Assembly (NCBI GenBank): GCA_913030825.1
Contig: CAJWCU010000021.1
Location: 1 to 61,557, forward strand
From: an uncultured Rhodospirillaceae bacterium
Lineage (GTDB): Bacteria > Pseudomonadota > Alphaproteobacteria > Rhodospirillales > Casp-alpha2
Length of the DNA stretch: 61,557 nucleotides
Reading direction: 5' to 3'
Shown here: positions 51,838 to 61,507 of the stretch, in pieces
Layout of the letters: the number at the start of each line of letters is the position of its first letter
Numbering within the stretch: the first letter of the stretch is position 1
Made by a program: the position numbers and the translations under genes
The notes under the pieces: generated by a model
The model's database searches: none
The model's input: only the letters and a program-made list of their open reading frames with translations
What the model was told of the DNA's origin: nothing

Positions 51838-53391
51838 TCAGCGGCACTCGCCCATCCCGTCCATCACCAGATACGACCAGGTCAGCCGCCGATCGCCGTT
51901 GCGCGGCAAGGGCAAAGTCACACGGCGGCGCGTCACGTCGTCGGGGATCGGCGCCCCGCGCAGTTTCGTCGCCAAGGCAAGCGCCCCGCCGCCGCCATCA
52001 CCAAGCCAGATCACCAGACACTTACCCGGTGCCGATTGCGGCGGCGATTTGGGAAGCGGGGGGCGGTAATCCCGCCAACGCGTACTGATAGTCCGGGCCT
52101 TGGGAAAATAACGCCGGAGGTTTCCGGCCAACTGGTTGGGCCGATCCTCGGCGACGACGGTTCCGGTGGTGAACCCCGCGCTGGCCAGGCTCCGCGCCAA
52201 GTCGCCATACGGTATGAAGAAATTGCACTTGCGGCAGGTTTCCGGGCCGACCGCGCCGCGCACGATCAGGCCGACCGGCACCGCCAAGGCGATGACCAGC
52301 AAGCACACCGCAAACCAATGAAGCCGCCCGGCCAACGCCCTACCCCGATCACCCGATGCGGCGTCCGTGAAGACCTTGATCCGCAGCAACAGGTAAAACG
52401 CCGCCGGGAACCAGACAACCAACCAGTTGTTGCGCACGTCCGACGCACCGGTCACCAGGATCGCCGCGACGGCCAGAAGGACAAGCGTCACCAGATAGGC
52501 TTCGAGGAAGCGGCCCGACTGGATCAGCCGAGGCATCGGATGCGGCAATGGTCCCATGGCCCGCGGAAACATGAAAACGGCGAGCGGCAGCAGCGGCGAG
52601 ACCATGCCCAGGGACGACACGGTGAATTGGGTCAGCCCCCGCACAGCGGCGGCAAGCCGGTCGTCGACCGGCGGGAACAAACGGCCCGCGCCGACCGCGC
52701 CGGAGACCGCACCGGCATCGCCCAGGAACGCGGCCAACGGGGCCGCCGCAAGAAGGCCAGCCAGAGCCAGGGCAATCCAGAACGTCGGGCAAAAAACCCG
52801 TGGCCTCAGACCGCCGTGCCGCCAGGCCCCCGCCAGCAGCGGCAGCAGGAACAGGGCGAAATTGTATTTCGCCAACATACCTGCCGCGATCGCCAGGGCG
52901 AGCCACAGGTAATCCGTCCAGCCGTTCCGGTTTTCCAGACGCAAGGTCAGCCAAAGCACCGCCGCCATGGCGGCCAGCAACAGGATCGTGTGGGAATAAT
53001 TGACGACGGCGTCCCAGCCGATGAAGAAACAGGCGACCAGGGCAAGCGGTGCCAGGGCCGCGAACAAGCCGTCCGCGAACAACCGCCGCCCAGCCAGGTA
53101 AGCGAAGGCGTAGAACGTCCCCAACAACAGGAATTTGACGGCCAGGACCGCCGCCATGACCGGCCCGGCCACGGCCTCGGCCGCAAGGATCAACCAAGCA
53201 TAGAGCGGCGGCTGATTGCCTTTGTAAAGAAGCCCCCAGGACTGGGTGTAATAGAGGATTTCACCGTCGTCGTCCGAAGCCCCCGGAAAGAGGCTTAGAC
53301 GCAGGACGAACAGAACGGCGATGAAAGTCGCCAGTGCGACGGACAGACGGGCCGGCCCCGCGCCGATGATCCCACGTGTCAGGCCGCTCAT
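51838..53391 (-). CDS. GT39/ArnT-like membrane glycosyltransferase B
   Basis: 517 residues, the same length as its tail-to-tail neighbour. Matching features: DDDGEILYYTQSWGLLYKGNQPPLYAWL in the first loop, ten or so helices, CRKCNFFIPYGDLARSLASAGFTTGTVV and a terminal ECR. Start ATG (53391) overlaps the stop of the AsmA-like gene by ATGA, so it is translationally coupled to it. Acts at the outer face of the inner membrane on a lipid-linked sugar donor; the acceptor is unknown. Confidence 0.85.
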   Translation of the reverse strand: MSGLTRGIIGAGPARLSVALATFIAVLFVLRLSLFPGASDDDGEILYYTQSWGLLYKGNQPPLYAWLILAAEAVAGPVMAAVLAVKFLLLGTFYAFAYLAGRRLFADGLFAALAPLALVACFFIGWDAVVNYSHTILLLAAMAAVLWLTLRLENRNGWTDYLWLALAIAAGMLAKYNFALFLLPLLAGAWRHGGLRPRVFCPTFWIALALAGLLAAAPLAAFLGDAGAVSGAVGAGRLFPPVDDRLAAAVRGLTQFTVSSLGMVSPLLPLAVFMFPRAMGPLPHPMPRLIQSGRFLEAYLVTLVLLAVAAILVTGASDVRNNWLVVWFPAAFYLLLRIKVFTDAASGDRGRALAGRLHWFAVCLLVIALAVPVGLIVRGAVGPETCRKCNFFIPYGDLARSLASAGFTTGTVVAEDRPNQLAGNLRRYFPKARTISTRWRDYRPPLPKSPPQSAPGKCLVIWLGDGGGGALALATKLRGAPIPDDVTRRRVTLPLPRNGDRRLTWSYLVMDGMGECR

Positions 53392-56300
53392 TGCGTCGTA
53401 AGGAGGGAACTCGGGTCCTCCACCGGCGCGGGCGCGGACTCGCCGAACACGCCGAACAAACGACGCAGGAAGCCGGGCGCCAACGCCGACAGGGGATTAA
53501 CGTCGACCTTGGGGTCTTCCTGGGGACCGGTCATACGGAAATTGGCGGCGAACAGGCCGCTGCCCTTCTCGCCCCCGGTGAAGATGTTGCCGATGATCGG
53601 AATGCGCCCGAGCGCCGAATTCAGCGCATAGGCTGGCACCACCGTCCCCTGAAGGTCGACCACGTCGGCATGTGTATAAACCGTGCCCGAAGCCGTGAAG
53701 CCGAGCGAGGTGCCGGCGGCCCGGGCATCGGTGATCTCGATAACGCCCGAGCGCATGGTGAACGGAATGTCCAACACGGCGAATCCCAGCCCGTCGCCTT
53801 CCAAAGCATCGAGAATGCCGGTCAGCGCCATGATGCTGACCAGATGGGCCAGCGCCGGAGCCTTGAGCACGCGGTAGTCTCGGACGATCAACTGGCCCTT
53901 CAACGGCCGGTCCGGCTGATTGTCGGCGAAGGTCCCGGTCAACTGCATCAGGCCGCCCTGCATATTCTCGTAAAGACCCAGGGTCCGCAGCACCACGCCC
54001 GCGTCGGCAGCGTCGATTTCAAGCGTCCGATTGCCGTCGGCGCCCGGCTTGAGGCTGACATTGAGCGCCGTCTTATTATCCAGCATGGTTTGCAGGTAGA
54101 CGGTCCGCCAAATCTGATCTTCCCGTTGGAACGTTCCAGAGACATCGGCCAACGACCGGTCGGCATCGATCCAGACCTTTTCGAATTCGGCGGCGAGCAC
54201 GAAATCGCCGAAAACCTCCTTGCCGCCACCATCCATCAGGTCCTTCCACACCGGCGCCAAATCAAGCGACGCGCCATGGAACCCCAGGTCCCAGGCACCG
54301 TCGGCGCGACGGATGAGTGCTCCCTTCATGTCGGTACGACCATGGTTGATCTGCGTAAAATCGATCCGCTGAACGGCGGTGCCTTCGTCTTCGAAGCTCG
54401 CCCGACCGGCAACGGCGAGGTCCTCGGCATAAAGGGCGAAATGGGTAATCTGGCGCGGCTTGTCGTCCTTGAACGTCAGGTTCATTTCGGCCCGGCCGGT
54501 CGCGCCCAACGGTTTCGTCCATTTGACGCGGTCTATGTTCAGTTCGGCTTCTTCCAGATCGGCGCGCACCTCGACCTTGGTTTCGTTGTCGTTCAGGACC
54601 GTGAACCGGACGTTCGCGCCGACGGCCCCCCGGACATGATCTTCGTGCAGGATGCCGACGTTCAAACCAAGTTCTCGCAGATGGGCGACATCCGGGATAC
54701 GGCCCGCCAGATCGAGAATGGTACGGAACGGGACCTTGTCGCCGAAGTTCTCACGCCAGGAAATATCGGCCGGCATGCCGGCGACATTGCCACGCCCCTT
54801 AACCTCCATGCCCCGCTTGTCGACGGCCAGGTTCAGGTCCGCATGGTCCAGGTCGAACCCATGCAAGGCCCCGGGAATGGCGGCCCCCCGTAAACGCGCA
54901 TCGGCGGCGATCTGCACATCCTGAAGATCGAGATCCAGGATCAAAGGCAAGGCGATGCGCAGATGCACCTTGGCCGTTCCCTCCGCATCTTCCGGCGCGA
55001 TCCCCATTTCGGTCGCATAGCCCAAGGGCGGATGATCGATCAGCGCCAAGGCCTTGGACAGAGGGCCGTTTACGGCGGCATGAATCTCGGCCTGCTCCCG
55101 GCCGGTCGCCAGACCGGTAATGAACAACTGGCCTTCGCCCAGGTCGAGACCGGCCGATTGCGCGCGGTCGATGAATACGTCGAACCGTTTATGGGTGAAA
55201 CTGGCCCGTCCCGCCCCGCCGGTGATGATCGGCATGCCCTCGAGATAGGTGATAGAGACATCGCGGAAGTCCATATCGCCGACGACCGAGGTCAACGCCA
55301 TGCCGTCGGCCCCGCCGCGCGTCCGGACGGTCATTTCAACCTCAGGCACGAAGCCGTCCTTCACGTTCTCCACCCACCAGGCATGAACGTCCGGCGCCCA
55401 TTCCGGGGCCCAGTACCGTTTGATGTCTTTCAGCCGCGTATTCTTCAACGACACGTCGAAAGCGCCGTCGGCACCGCGGGTCAAATCCTCGACCGTACCC
55501 GAAGCGGACAACAGCGGACCGCCCGTGTCCAAGGTCATACGGGCGACCTCGAGCCGGTCGTCGTCCATCCAGTAAGTGCCGGAAAAGCTCATGCCCGCAA
55601 CGGGCAGACGATGGTCCGCCGCGCCGGGCGACCGGATGGATTCCCCTTCCTTGGCGACGACGATGAAATCGCTGATCGCCGCCGTGCGGGCGGCGCCGTC
55701 GTATCGCCCGGCCATGACCAGGGATTTGACGGCAATCGATTCCTCGTAAGGATCCGGGGTCAGAACGACGCCTTCGCCGCCGGTAAACCGGAAGCCGATC
55801 TCGTCCGGCGGGCCGGACACGTTCATGGCCAGGGTCACGGTTCCCTGCAGCGGCAGTTGTATACGCTCGAACGGTTTCAGGGACTCATGGAATTCGGCCA
55901 GCGCCTTGGGGTCCAGGTCGGCGAAATCGACACTGACCGCAAGACGGCCCTCACCGACCTGATAGTTGCCTCTGGCGACGACTTCGGAGCGCCGTCCTTC
56001 CAGGTCCATCTGCAAAGATATCTCACCGTCGATCCCATCGGCATGCCGTTCCAGGCGGATATCCGCGACCGGCGCACTCCATCGTCGGCCCAAAACCTCG
56101 TCGACGATGACCGTCTCGGCACCGATGATGTTGAGCCGCGTCAAATAGGCCAATTGCGCCTCGCCATCGGCGCGCGTTCCGGCCTTGGCGATCAACAGGT
56201 CGAGCAACCCACTGCCCAGCAGACGGCCGTCGGTTTTCCCTCCTCCCTGATCGGCGGATTGCCCGCCGCCCAGATTGACCTCGAATTCGCCGTTCGCATT

Positions 56301-56741
56301 ACGCCGCAGAACCAGACGCGGGCCAAACAATTCGACGCTTCTCGGCACGATGGCGCCGCGCCGGACAAGCGCCTGCGACGACAGGGAAAATGAAACTTCG
56401 GGAATGGCCGCGACGATGGCGCCCGGATTGTCATAGACCAGAACGTCCAGAACGCGGATATCGAGGGCGCGCTCCCAGCCGGCCCAGGTCAGGATGGTAT
56501 CCCCCAGATCGACCTTCATGTCGGCGCTGCGCTCGTTAAGAGCCTGCTCGATATAAGGCGTCAGAAAGCTGAGCGAAATCGGGCCCTTGGACAACTGCCA
56601 GGACAGCAGGCCCGCAACGATCGCGATGCCGGCGACCAATCCGCCGACTAAGTGCATCAGGCCCCGAAAACATTGCCGCACGACCCCGCTGCCCCGGGGC
56701 TCGGCCTTCGGTTGCCCTTGATTTTCGTCGTTTGTCACCAC
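53388..56741 (-). CDS. Large AsmA/YhdP-like (DUF3971) envelope protein
   Basis: 1117 residues. One N-terminal membrane helix (LMHLVGGLVAGIAIVAGLLSW) followed by a long beta-rich region of repeating AsmA-type segments, with a C-terminal part (GVVLRTLGLYENMQGGLMQLTG, PVVPAYALNSALGRIPIIGNIFTGGEKGSGLFAANFRMTG) typical of YhdP. YhdP-type proteins form a periplasm-spanning groove that carries phospholipid toward the outer membrane. A lipid-transfer role is by family. Coupled by ATGA to the glycosyltransferase downstream. Confidence 0.85.
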   Translation of the reverse strand: MVTNDENQGQPKAEPRGSGVVRQCFRGLMHLVGGLVAGIAIVAGLLSWQLSKGPISLSFLTPYIEQALNERSADMKVDLGDTILTWAGWERALDIRVLDVLVYDNPGAIVAAIPEVSFSLSSQALVRRGAIVPRSVELFGPRLVLRRNANGEFEVNLGGGQSADQGGGKTDGRLLGSGLLDLLIAKAGTRADGEAQLAYLTRLNIIGAETVIVDEVLGRRWSAPVADIRLERHADGIDGEISLQMDLEGRRSEVVARGNYQVGEGRLAVSVDFADLDPKALAEFHESLKPFERIQLPLQGTVTLAMNVSGPPDEIGFRFTGGEGVVLTPDPYEESIAVKSLVMAGRYDGAARTAAISDFIVVAKEGESIRSPGAADHRLPVAGMSFSGTYWMDDDRLEVARMTLDTGGPLLSASGTVEDLTRGADGAFDVSLKNTRLKDIKRYWAPEWAPDVHAWWVENVKDGFVPEVEMTVRTRGGADGMALTSVVGDMDFRDVSITYLEGMPIITGGAGRASFTHKRFDVFIDRAQSAGLDLGEGQLFITGLATGREQAEIHAAVNGPLSKALALIDHPPLGYATEMGIAPEDAEGTAKVHLRIALPLILDLDLQDVQIAADARLRGAAIPGALHGFDLDHADLNLAVDKRGMEVKGRGNVAGMPADISWRENFGDKVPFRTILDLAGRIPDVAHLRELGLNVGILHEDHVRGAVGANVRFTVLNDNETKVEVRADLEEAELNIDRVKWTKPLGATGRAEMNLTFKDDKPRQITHFALYAEDLAVAGRASFEDEGTAVQRIDFTQINHGRTDMKGALIRRADGAWDLGFHGASLDLAPVWKDLMDGGGKEVFGDFVLAAEFEKVWIDADRSLADVSGTFQREDQIWRTVYLQTMLDNKTALNVSLKPGADGNRTLEIDAADAGVVLRTLGLYENMQGGLMQLTGTFADNQPDRPLKGQLIVRDYRVLKAPALAHLVSIMALTGILDALEGDGLGFAVLDIPFTMRSGVIEITDARAAGTSLGFTASGTVYTHADVVDLQGTVVPAYALNSALGRIPIIGNIFTGGEKGSGLFAANFRMTGPQEDPKVDVNPLSALAPGFLRRLFGVFGESAPAPVEDPSSLLTTQ

Positions 56742-56818
56742 GCCTCCGTCAGCGCGCTTGACCCCAGAAATCCCTTACCGCAGTCTTCTCGCCCCTTGGG
56801 TCTGAAGAATTGGTTAGT

Positions 56819-59800
56819 ATGCCTGAAATCGCGGCCACCGGCAGTAAAGCTGATCTACCGACGCCCGGAAACCCCGAATCCCTTGCGATTGGCTGGGAAT
56901 CGTGGGATTCCGCCACCTCCCGGTCCGATGATCCTATGGTCGAATCGGCGGCGCGCGCCCTTGCCGGGAACGCGCGGGCCAAGGCCCTGCTCGATGCCGT
57001 CTTCGCGCACAGCCCGTTTCTTAGCCAATTGGCAACCTCGGACGCAAGGTTCACGACCGGCCTTTTGACCGGTGGGCCGGATGCCGCCCTGGACGGTATC
57101 CTGGCGGGGGTCGCAGAAGCCCCCGAAGGCGAGACCGAGGCCGCCCTAAAAACCCGCCTTCGCATCGCCAAGAAGCGCGCCGCCCTGACCATCGCGCTGG
57201 CCGATATCGGCGGCGACTGGCCGCTGGAGAAAGTCACCGGCGGCCTGAGCGCCATCGCCGAAAGCTGCCTCAAGGCGGCCTGCGATTTCTGCCTGCGCGA
57301 GATCGCCCGGCGCGGGGCCATCGACCTGCGCCATGAAAACGATCCCAGCCTCGAATCGGGTCTGGTCGTTCTCGGCATGGGCAAGCTGGGCGCCAGGGAA
57401 CTGAACTATTCGTCGGATATCGACATCATCCTTTTGTTCGATCCCGACGTGATCCAGACCAGCCAACCCGGCGAGTTGCAATCGGCCATGGTGCGGCTGG
57501 CCCGCCAAATGCTGCGGATCATGGACGAACGCACGGCCGACGGATACGTCTTCCGCACGGACCTGCGCCTGCGCCCCGATCCGAGTGCGACGCCGTTGGC
57601 GATCTCGGTCCTGGCGGCGGAAGCCTATTACGAGAGCCTGGGTCAGAACTGGGAACGGGCGGCGATGATCAAGGCCCGGCCCGTGGCTGGCGACCTGGAG
57701 GCCGGCGCCCGGTTCCTGGAATGGCTGCGCCCCTTCATTTGGCGCAAGCACCTGGACTTCGCGGCGATCCAGGACATTCATTCCATCAAGCGCCAGATCA
57801 ACGCCCATCGCGGCATCGGCGGCATTCAGGCGCTGGGCCACAACGTCAAGCTGGGCGGCGGCGGCATCCGCGAGATCGAGTTTTTCGCCCAGACCCAGCA
57901 ACTGATCTGGGGCGGGCGCATCCCCGACCTGCGCATCAGCCGAACCAAGGAGGCCATCGACGGACTGGTCGAACAGGGCCAAGTCGAACATGAGACGGCC
58001 GCCGACCTGAAAACCGCGTACGATTTCCTGCGCCGCGTCGAACACCGCCTGCAGATGGTCGCCGACGAACAGACCCATGAACTGCCAGACGATCCCGAAG
58101 ATTTCACCCGTTTCGCCGGGTTCCTGGGCTATGCCACCGGCGACGACTTCGCGGCGGACCTGACCGCCCATCTGAAGAAGGTTCAAAGCCATTACGGCAT
58201 GTTGTTCAACGATGCCCCGGCACTCAGCGCCGAAGCCGGGATGGATGGACTGGACGGCGGGAATTTGGTGTTCACCGGCACGGACCCCGATCCGGACACC
58301 CTGGAGACCATCCGCAAGATGGGCTTCGCCGAACCGGAACGGGTCGATGCCCTGATCCGTACCTGGCACCACGGTCGTTACCGCGCCATGCGGTCGACCC
58401 GGTCGCGCGAATTGCTGACGGAATTGATGCCGGTGCTGCTGCGCGCCCTGGCGGACACGCCGGAGCCCGACAAGACGATCCTGCGCTTCGACGGGTTTCT
58501 CAAGGTGCTGCCCGGTGGGGTGCAGTTGTTTTCCATGTTCCATTCCAACCCGCACCTGTTGGGTTTGGTCGTCGAGATCACCGGCAAGGCGCCGCGTCTG
58601 GCCGGACACATGGGCAATCACGCCGGTATTCTGGACTGCGTCCTGACCGCCGATTTCTTCGACCCGCCGCCGGACCGGGCCGCCTTGGCCGAGGAACTGG
58701 AAGAGGCCCTGGCGTCCTGCCGAGATCTGGAGGATACCCTGCTCGCCGTCCGCCGCTGGGCCAACGACCGGCGGTTCCAGGTCGGCGTGCAACGCCTGGA
58801 CAAACAAATCGCGCCGCTGGACGCGTCGCGCGCGCTGTCCGATATCGCCGAGACGGCCTTGGGCGGGTTGCTGCCGCGCATCGCGGAAGACTTGGCGGAT
58901 ACCTACGGCCATATCCCGGGGGGCGAGATCGCCATCGTCGCCATGGGCCGGCTGGGATCGCGCGAGATGACGGCGGCCTCGGATCTGGATTTGATCTTCG
59001 TCTACGACACGGCGGAGGGCGCGGCGGAATCGGATGGGCCCAAGGCCCTGGCCCCGGGCCAATACTACGGCCGCTTGACCCAACGCATGATCAACGGCGT
59101 CACGGCGATGATGACCGAAGGGCCGCTCTATGAAGTCGATATGCGCCTGCGCCCGTCGGGCACCAAGGGGCCGTTGGCGACCTCGTTGACCGCGTTCCGC
59201 CAATACCACGATGAAAGTGCCTGGACCTGGGAACGCATGGCCTTGGTCCGCGCCCGCGCCGTCGCCGGGACCGGCGACCTCAAGGATCGCGTCAACCGTG
59301 CCATCGACGCGGTGCTGCACGAGCCCGTGGACCCGGAAAAGCTGTTGCGCGACGCCGCCGACATGCGCGCCCGGATCGCCAAGGAGAAGGTCTCTGACTG
59401 CATCTGGGACGTCAAGAACCTGCGCGGCGGTCTGGTCGATATCGCCTTCATCATTCAATATCTGACCCTGCGCCATATCGGCGATCATCCGGATATCCGC
59501 GACCCCAACACCATGGACAGCCTCGCCAAGTTGCGGGACGCGCGTGTCCTCGCCCCCCACCATTGCGAGACGATGATGCGGGCACAGGAACTTTGGATGG
59601 GATTGCTCGGCATTCTCGCCGAGACGATCGAAGGCACCCTGACCAAGGACAAGGAAGAACAAATTTCCCGCGCGCTCGCCAACGACCTGGTGAGGGTCGC
59701 GGGGGCCGCCGACTTCGACGGCCTGAAACGGATGATGATGGAGACGGCACAGGCCGTGTTCGATATATACCGGGAACTGGTGGATGAACCGGCGGCGGAA

Positions 59801-59905
59801 CTGCCCCCGGTCGAAGAAGACGCGCCGCCCGCCCCGGTGCGGCCCGACCCCCGGCCCACGCCCAGTCCCGCCAAACACCCCCTGCTTAGAAGGAGACCCA
59901 AATGA
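56819..59905 (+). CDS. glnE: GlnE, glutamine synthetase adenylyltransferase/adenylyl-removing enzyme
   Basis: 1028 residues from ATG 56819; a TTG three codons earlier is possible. Two nucleotidyltransferase domains: LVVLGMGKLGARELNYSSDIDIILLFD (about 185) and AIVAMGRLGSREMTAASDLDLIFVYD (about 705), each with the Gly-...-SDxDxxx metal motif. The N-terminal domain removes AMP from glutamine synthetase, the C-terminal one adds it, under PII control. The proline-rich C-terminal tail is unlike E. coli. The glnB and glnA genes are not in the window. Overlaps prxQ by ATGA. Confidence 0.96.
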   Translation: MPEIAATGSKADLPTPGNPESLAIGWESWDSATSRSDDPMVESAARALAGNARAKALLDAVFAHSPFLSQLATSDARFTTGLLTGGPDAALDGILAGVAEAPEGETEAALKTRLRIAKKRAALTIALADIGGDWPLEKVTGGLSAIAESCLKAACDFCLREIARRGAIDLRHENDPSLESGLVVLGMGKLGARELNYSSDIDIILLFDPDVIQTSQPGELQSAMVRLARQMLRIMDERTADGYVFRTDLRLRPDPSATPLAISVLAAEAYYESLGQNWERAAMIKARPVAGDLEAGARFLEWLRPFIWRKHLDFAAIQDIHSIKRQINAHRGIGGIQALGHNVKLGGGGIREIEFFAQTQQLIWGGRIPDLRISRTKEAIDGLVEQGQVEHETAADLKTAYDFLRRVEHRLQMVADEQTHELPDDPEDFTRFAGFLGYATGDDFAADLTAHLKKVQSHYGMLFNDAPALSAEAGMDGLDGGNLVFTGTDPDPDTLETIRKMGFAEPERVDALIRTWHHGRYRAMRSTRSRELLTELMPVLLRALADTPEPDKTILRFDGFLKVLPGGVQLFSMFHSNPHLLGLVVEITGKAPRLAGHMGNHAGILDCVLTADFFDPPPDRAALAEELEEALASCRDLEDTLLAVRRWANDRRFQVGVQRLDKQIAPLDASRALSDIAETALGGLLPRIAEDLADTYGHIPGGEIAIVAMGRLGSREMTAASDLDLIFVYDTAEGAAESDGPKALAPGQYYGRLTQRMINGVTAMMTEGPLYEVDMRLRPSGTKGPLATSLTAFRQYHDESAWTWERMALVRARAVAGTGDLKDRVNRAIDAVLHEPVDPEKLLRDAADMRARIAKEKVSDCIWDVKNLRGGLVDIAFIIQYLTLRHIGDHPDIRDPNTMDSLAKLRDARVLAPHHCETMMRAQELWMGLLGILAETIEGTLTKDKEEQISRALANDLVRVAGAADFDGLKRMMMETAQAVFDIYRELVDEPAAELPPVEEDAPPAPVRPDPRPTPSPAKHPLLRRRPK

Positions 59906-60366
59906 CATTGACCGTCGGCGACAAAGCCCCCGCCTTCAACCTGCCCACGGACGGCGGCGGAACCCTGGCCCTCAAGGATTTGAAAGGCAAGACGGTGGTC
60001 CTCTATTTCTATCCCAAGGACGACACGCCGGGCTGCACGACCGAGGCCCAGGGCTTCCGCGACGCGATCAAGGATTTCGAGAAAGCCGGTGCCGTCATCG
60101 TCGGTGCGTCCAAGGATTCCGTCGCCCGCCACGACAAGTTCAAGGCCAAATACGATCTGCCCTTCCATCTGGTCTCGGACGAGGACGGCACGCTTTGCGA
60201 GGCTTACGGCGTCTGGGTCGAAAAGAACATGTACGGCCGTAAATACATGGGCATTCAGCGCGCGACCTTCCTGATCGACGGCACCGGCGTGATCCGCGAG
60301 ATCTGGCCCAAGGTGAAGGTCAAGGAACACACGGCCGAGGTCCTAGCCGCCGTCCAGGCGCTCTAG
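59902..60366 (+). CDS. bcp: PrxQ/BCP-type thiol peroxidase
   Basis: 154 residues; AAGGAG lies six bases before ATG 59902, inside glnE. Peroxidatic Cys45 is in YPKDDTPGCTTEAQGF. The usual resolving cysteine five residues later is Gln50 here; instead Cys99 (DEDGTLCEAYGV) may resolve, as in a PrxQ subgroup that pairs across helices. It reduces hydroperoxides with thioredoxin in the cytosol. Overlapping start with glnE gives coupled translation. Confidence 0.92.
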   Translation: MTLTVGDKAPAFNLPTDGGGTLALKDLKGKTVVLYFYPKDDTPGCTTEAQGFRDAIKDFEKAGAVIVGASKDSVARHDKFKAKYDLPFHLVSDEDGTLCEAYGVWVEKNMYGRKYMGIQRATFLIDGTGVIREIWPKVKVKEHTAEVLAAVQAL

Positions 60367-60379
60367 GCCGCCGGCGGCA

Positions 60380-61192
60380 ATGGCCGAGGCGCCCCTTCCC
60401 GCGACATTGGCCGAGGCCGCCCGCCAGGTCATCACGACGGCGGACCCAGCGGCCAAGGTCGCCCTGACCCGCACCTATACGGATGCCTGGGCTTCGGGGA
60501 ATATCACCGAGGCCGGAACTGCTTCCCTGCCCGACCGCCCGGCGCGCCCGGCCCGGCCGGACCTACGCGCCCCGCGCGACATGCCGAAACGCAAACTGGG
60601 CGGCGACGTGGGCCGTGCCGCCTTCGTCCATGCCATCGCCCATATCGAACTGAACGCCATCGACCTGGCCTGGGACATCACGGCGCGGTTCACCTCGACG
60701 GAAGACATGCCCCGCGCGTTTTACGACGACTGGGCGGGCGTGGCCCGGGACGAGGCCGCGCATTTCGACCTGCTGGCCAACCGGCTCCATGACCTGGGAT
60801 ATGCCTACGGCGACCTTCCCGCCCACGACGGCCTGTGGCAGGCGGCGGCGGATACCATGGACGACCTGCTGGCGCGCTTGGCCCTGGTGCCGATGGTGCT
60901 GGAGGCCCGGGGTCTGGATACGGCGCCGGAGGCGGTAACCCGCCTGAAAGGGGCCGGCGACGACGCCACGGCGGCGATCCTGGCCAAGATCGGCGTGGAG
61001 GAAATCCCCCATGTGGCAGCGGGCGTGCGCTGGTTCGATTTCCTCTGCGACCGGCGCGGCCTGGACCCGGCAACGACCTTCCAGAACCTGATCCGCGCCC
61101 GCTTCAAGGGCCGCCTCAAGGGCCCCTTCAACCGGGCCGCCCGCGACGAGGCGGGTTTCCCGGAAACCTACTACCTGCCGCTCGCCGCCTAA
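60380..61192 (+). CDS. DUF455-family ferritin-like protein
   Basis: 270 residues. The four-helix ferritin-like region has carboxylate/His metal-type motifs: FVHAIAHIELNAIDLAWDITARF, VARDEAAHFDLLANRLHDLGYAYGDLPAHDGLW and later EEIPHVAAGVRWF. The spacing Glu...Glu-x-x-His appears twice, as in di-iron proteins. Some family members were named as tRNA hydroxylase-like, but most are uncharacterised; I do not assign a substrate. It follows prxQ by 13 bases, so probably the same transcript. Confidence 0.85.
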   Translation: MAEAPLPATLAEAARQVITTADPAAKVALTRTYTDAWASGNITEAGTASLPDRPARPARPDLRAPRDMPKRKLGGDVGRAAFVHAIAHIELNAIDLAWDITARFTSTEDMPRAFYDDWAGVARDEAAHFDLLANRLHDLGYAYGDLPAHDGLWQAAADTMDDLLARLALVPMVLEARGLDTAPEAVTRLKGAGDDATAAILAKIGVEEIPHVAAGVRWFDFLCDRRGLDPATTFQNLIRARFKGRLKGPFNRAARDEAGFPETYYLPLAA

Positions 61193-61365
61193 GCCAAGCC
61201 GCCCCGGTTCCGGCGCCTGCCCGGCCTGTTGGTCGGCCTGGGCCCGCAAGGCCCGTTCGGTCGGCCAGCCGGGTGTCAACAGACCATCGACCTTGAGCCC
61301 GCGCCCGGCCTGGAAATCCCGCAGACCGGTTTCCACCGGCGCGTCGTACAGCCCCCGCGCCGCCG
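61193..61365 (-). pseudogene. Remnant of a peptidoglycan-binding-domain protein
   Basis: Between the DUF455 gene and the last gene, the minus strand encodes LYDAPVETGLRDFQAGRGLKV followed by DGLLTPG and TERAL: the body of a PGBD-1 repeat (Phe-Gln...Gly-Leu-x-Val-Asp-Gly...Pro-Gly...Thr). A stop lies shortly upstream and the frame runs on into the antisense of DUF455, so this is a fragment left from a larger gene. The rest of the 315-base gap holds no other gene. Confidence 0.4.
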
Positions 61366-61507
61366 ATCAACCGGGCGGCAGGTTGGCGCTGTCGAACCTC
61401 GACCATTGGGTGGTTTTGACGGGGCGGATTTTGCGCTAGGCTCCGGCCACGAAACTCAGCAGACAGGCCGCCCGTTGGCGGCCGCGACCGTTCCCCGGGG
61501 GATATCC

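Noticed and set aside
55857-55864. A further TTGTATAC half-match to the shared operator
   Set aside because: It lies inside the AsmA-like gene and lacks the second half (GC instead of AA).
57146-59908. A 920-codon open frame on the minus strand opposite glnE
   Set aside because: glnE has unmistakable family motifs throughout; the antisense frame is a product of high GC at third positions and shows no domain.
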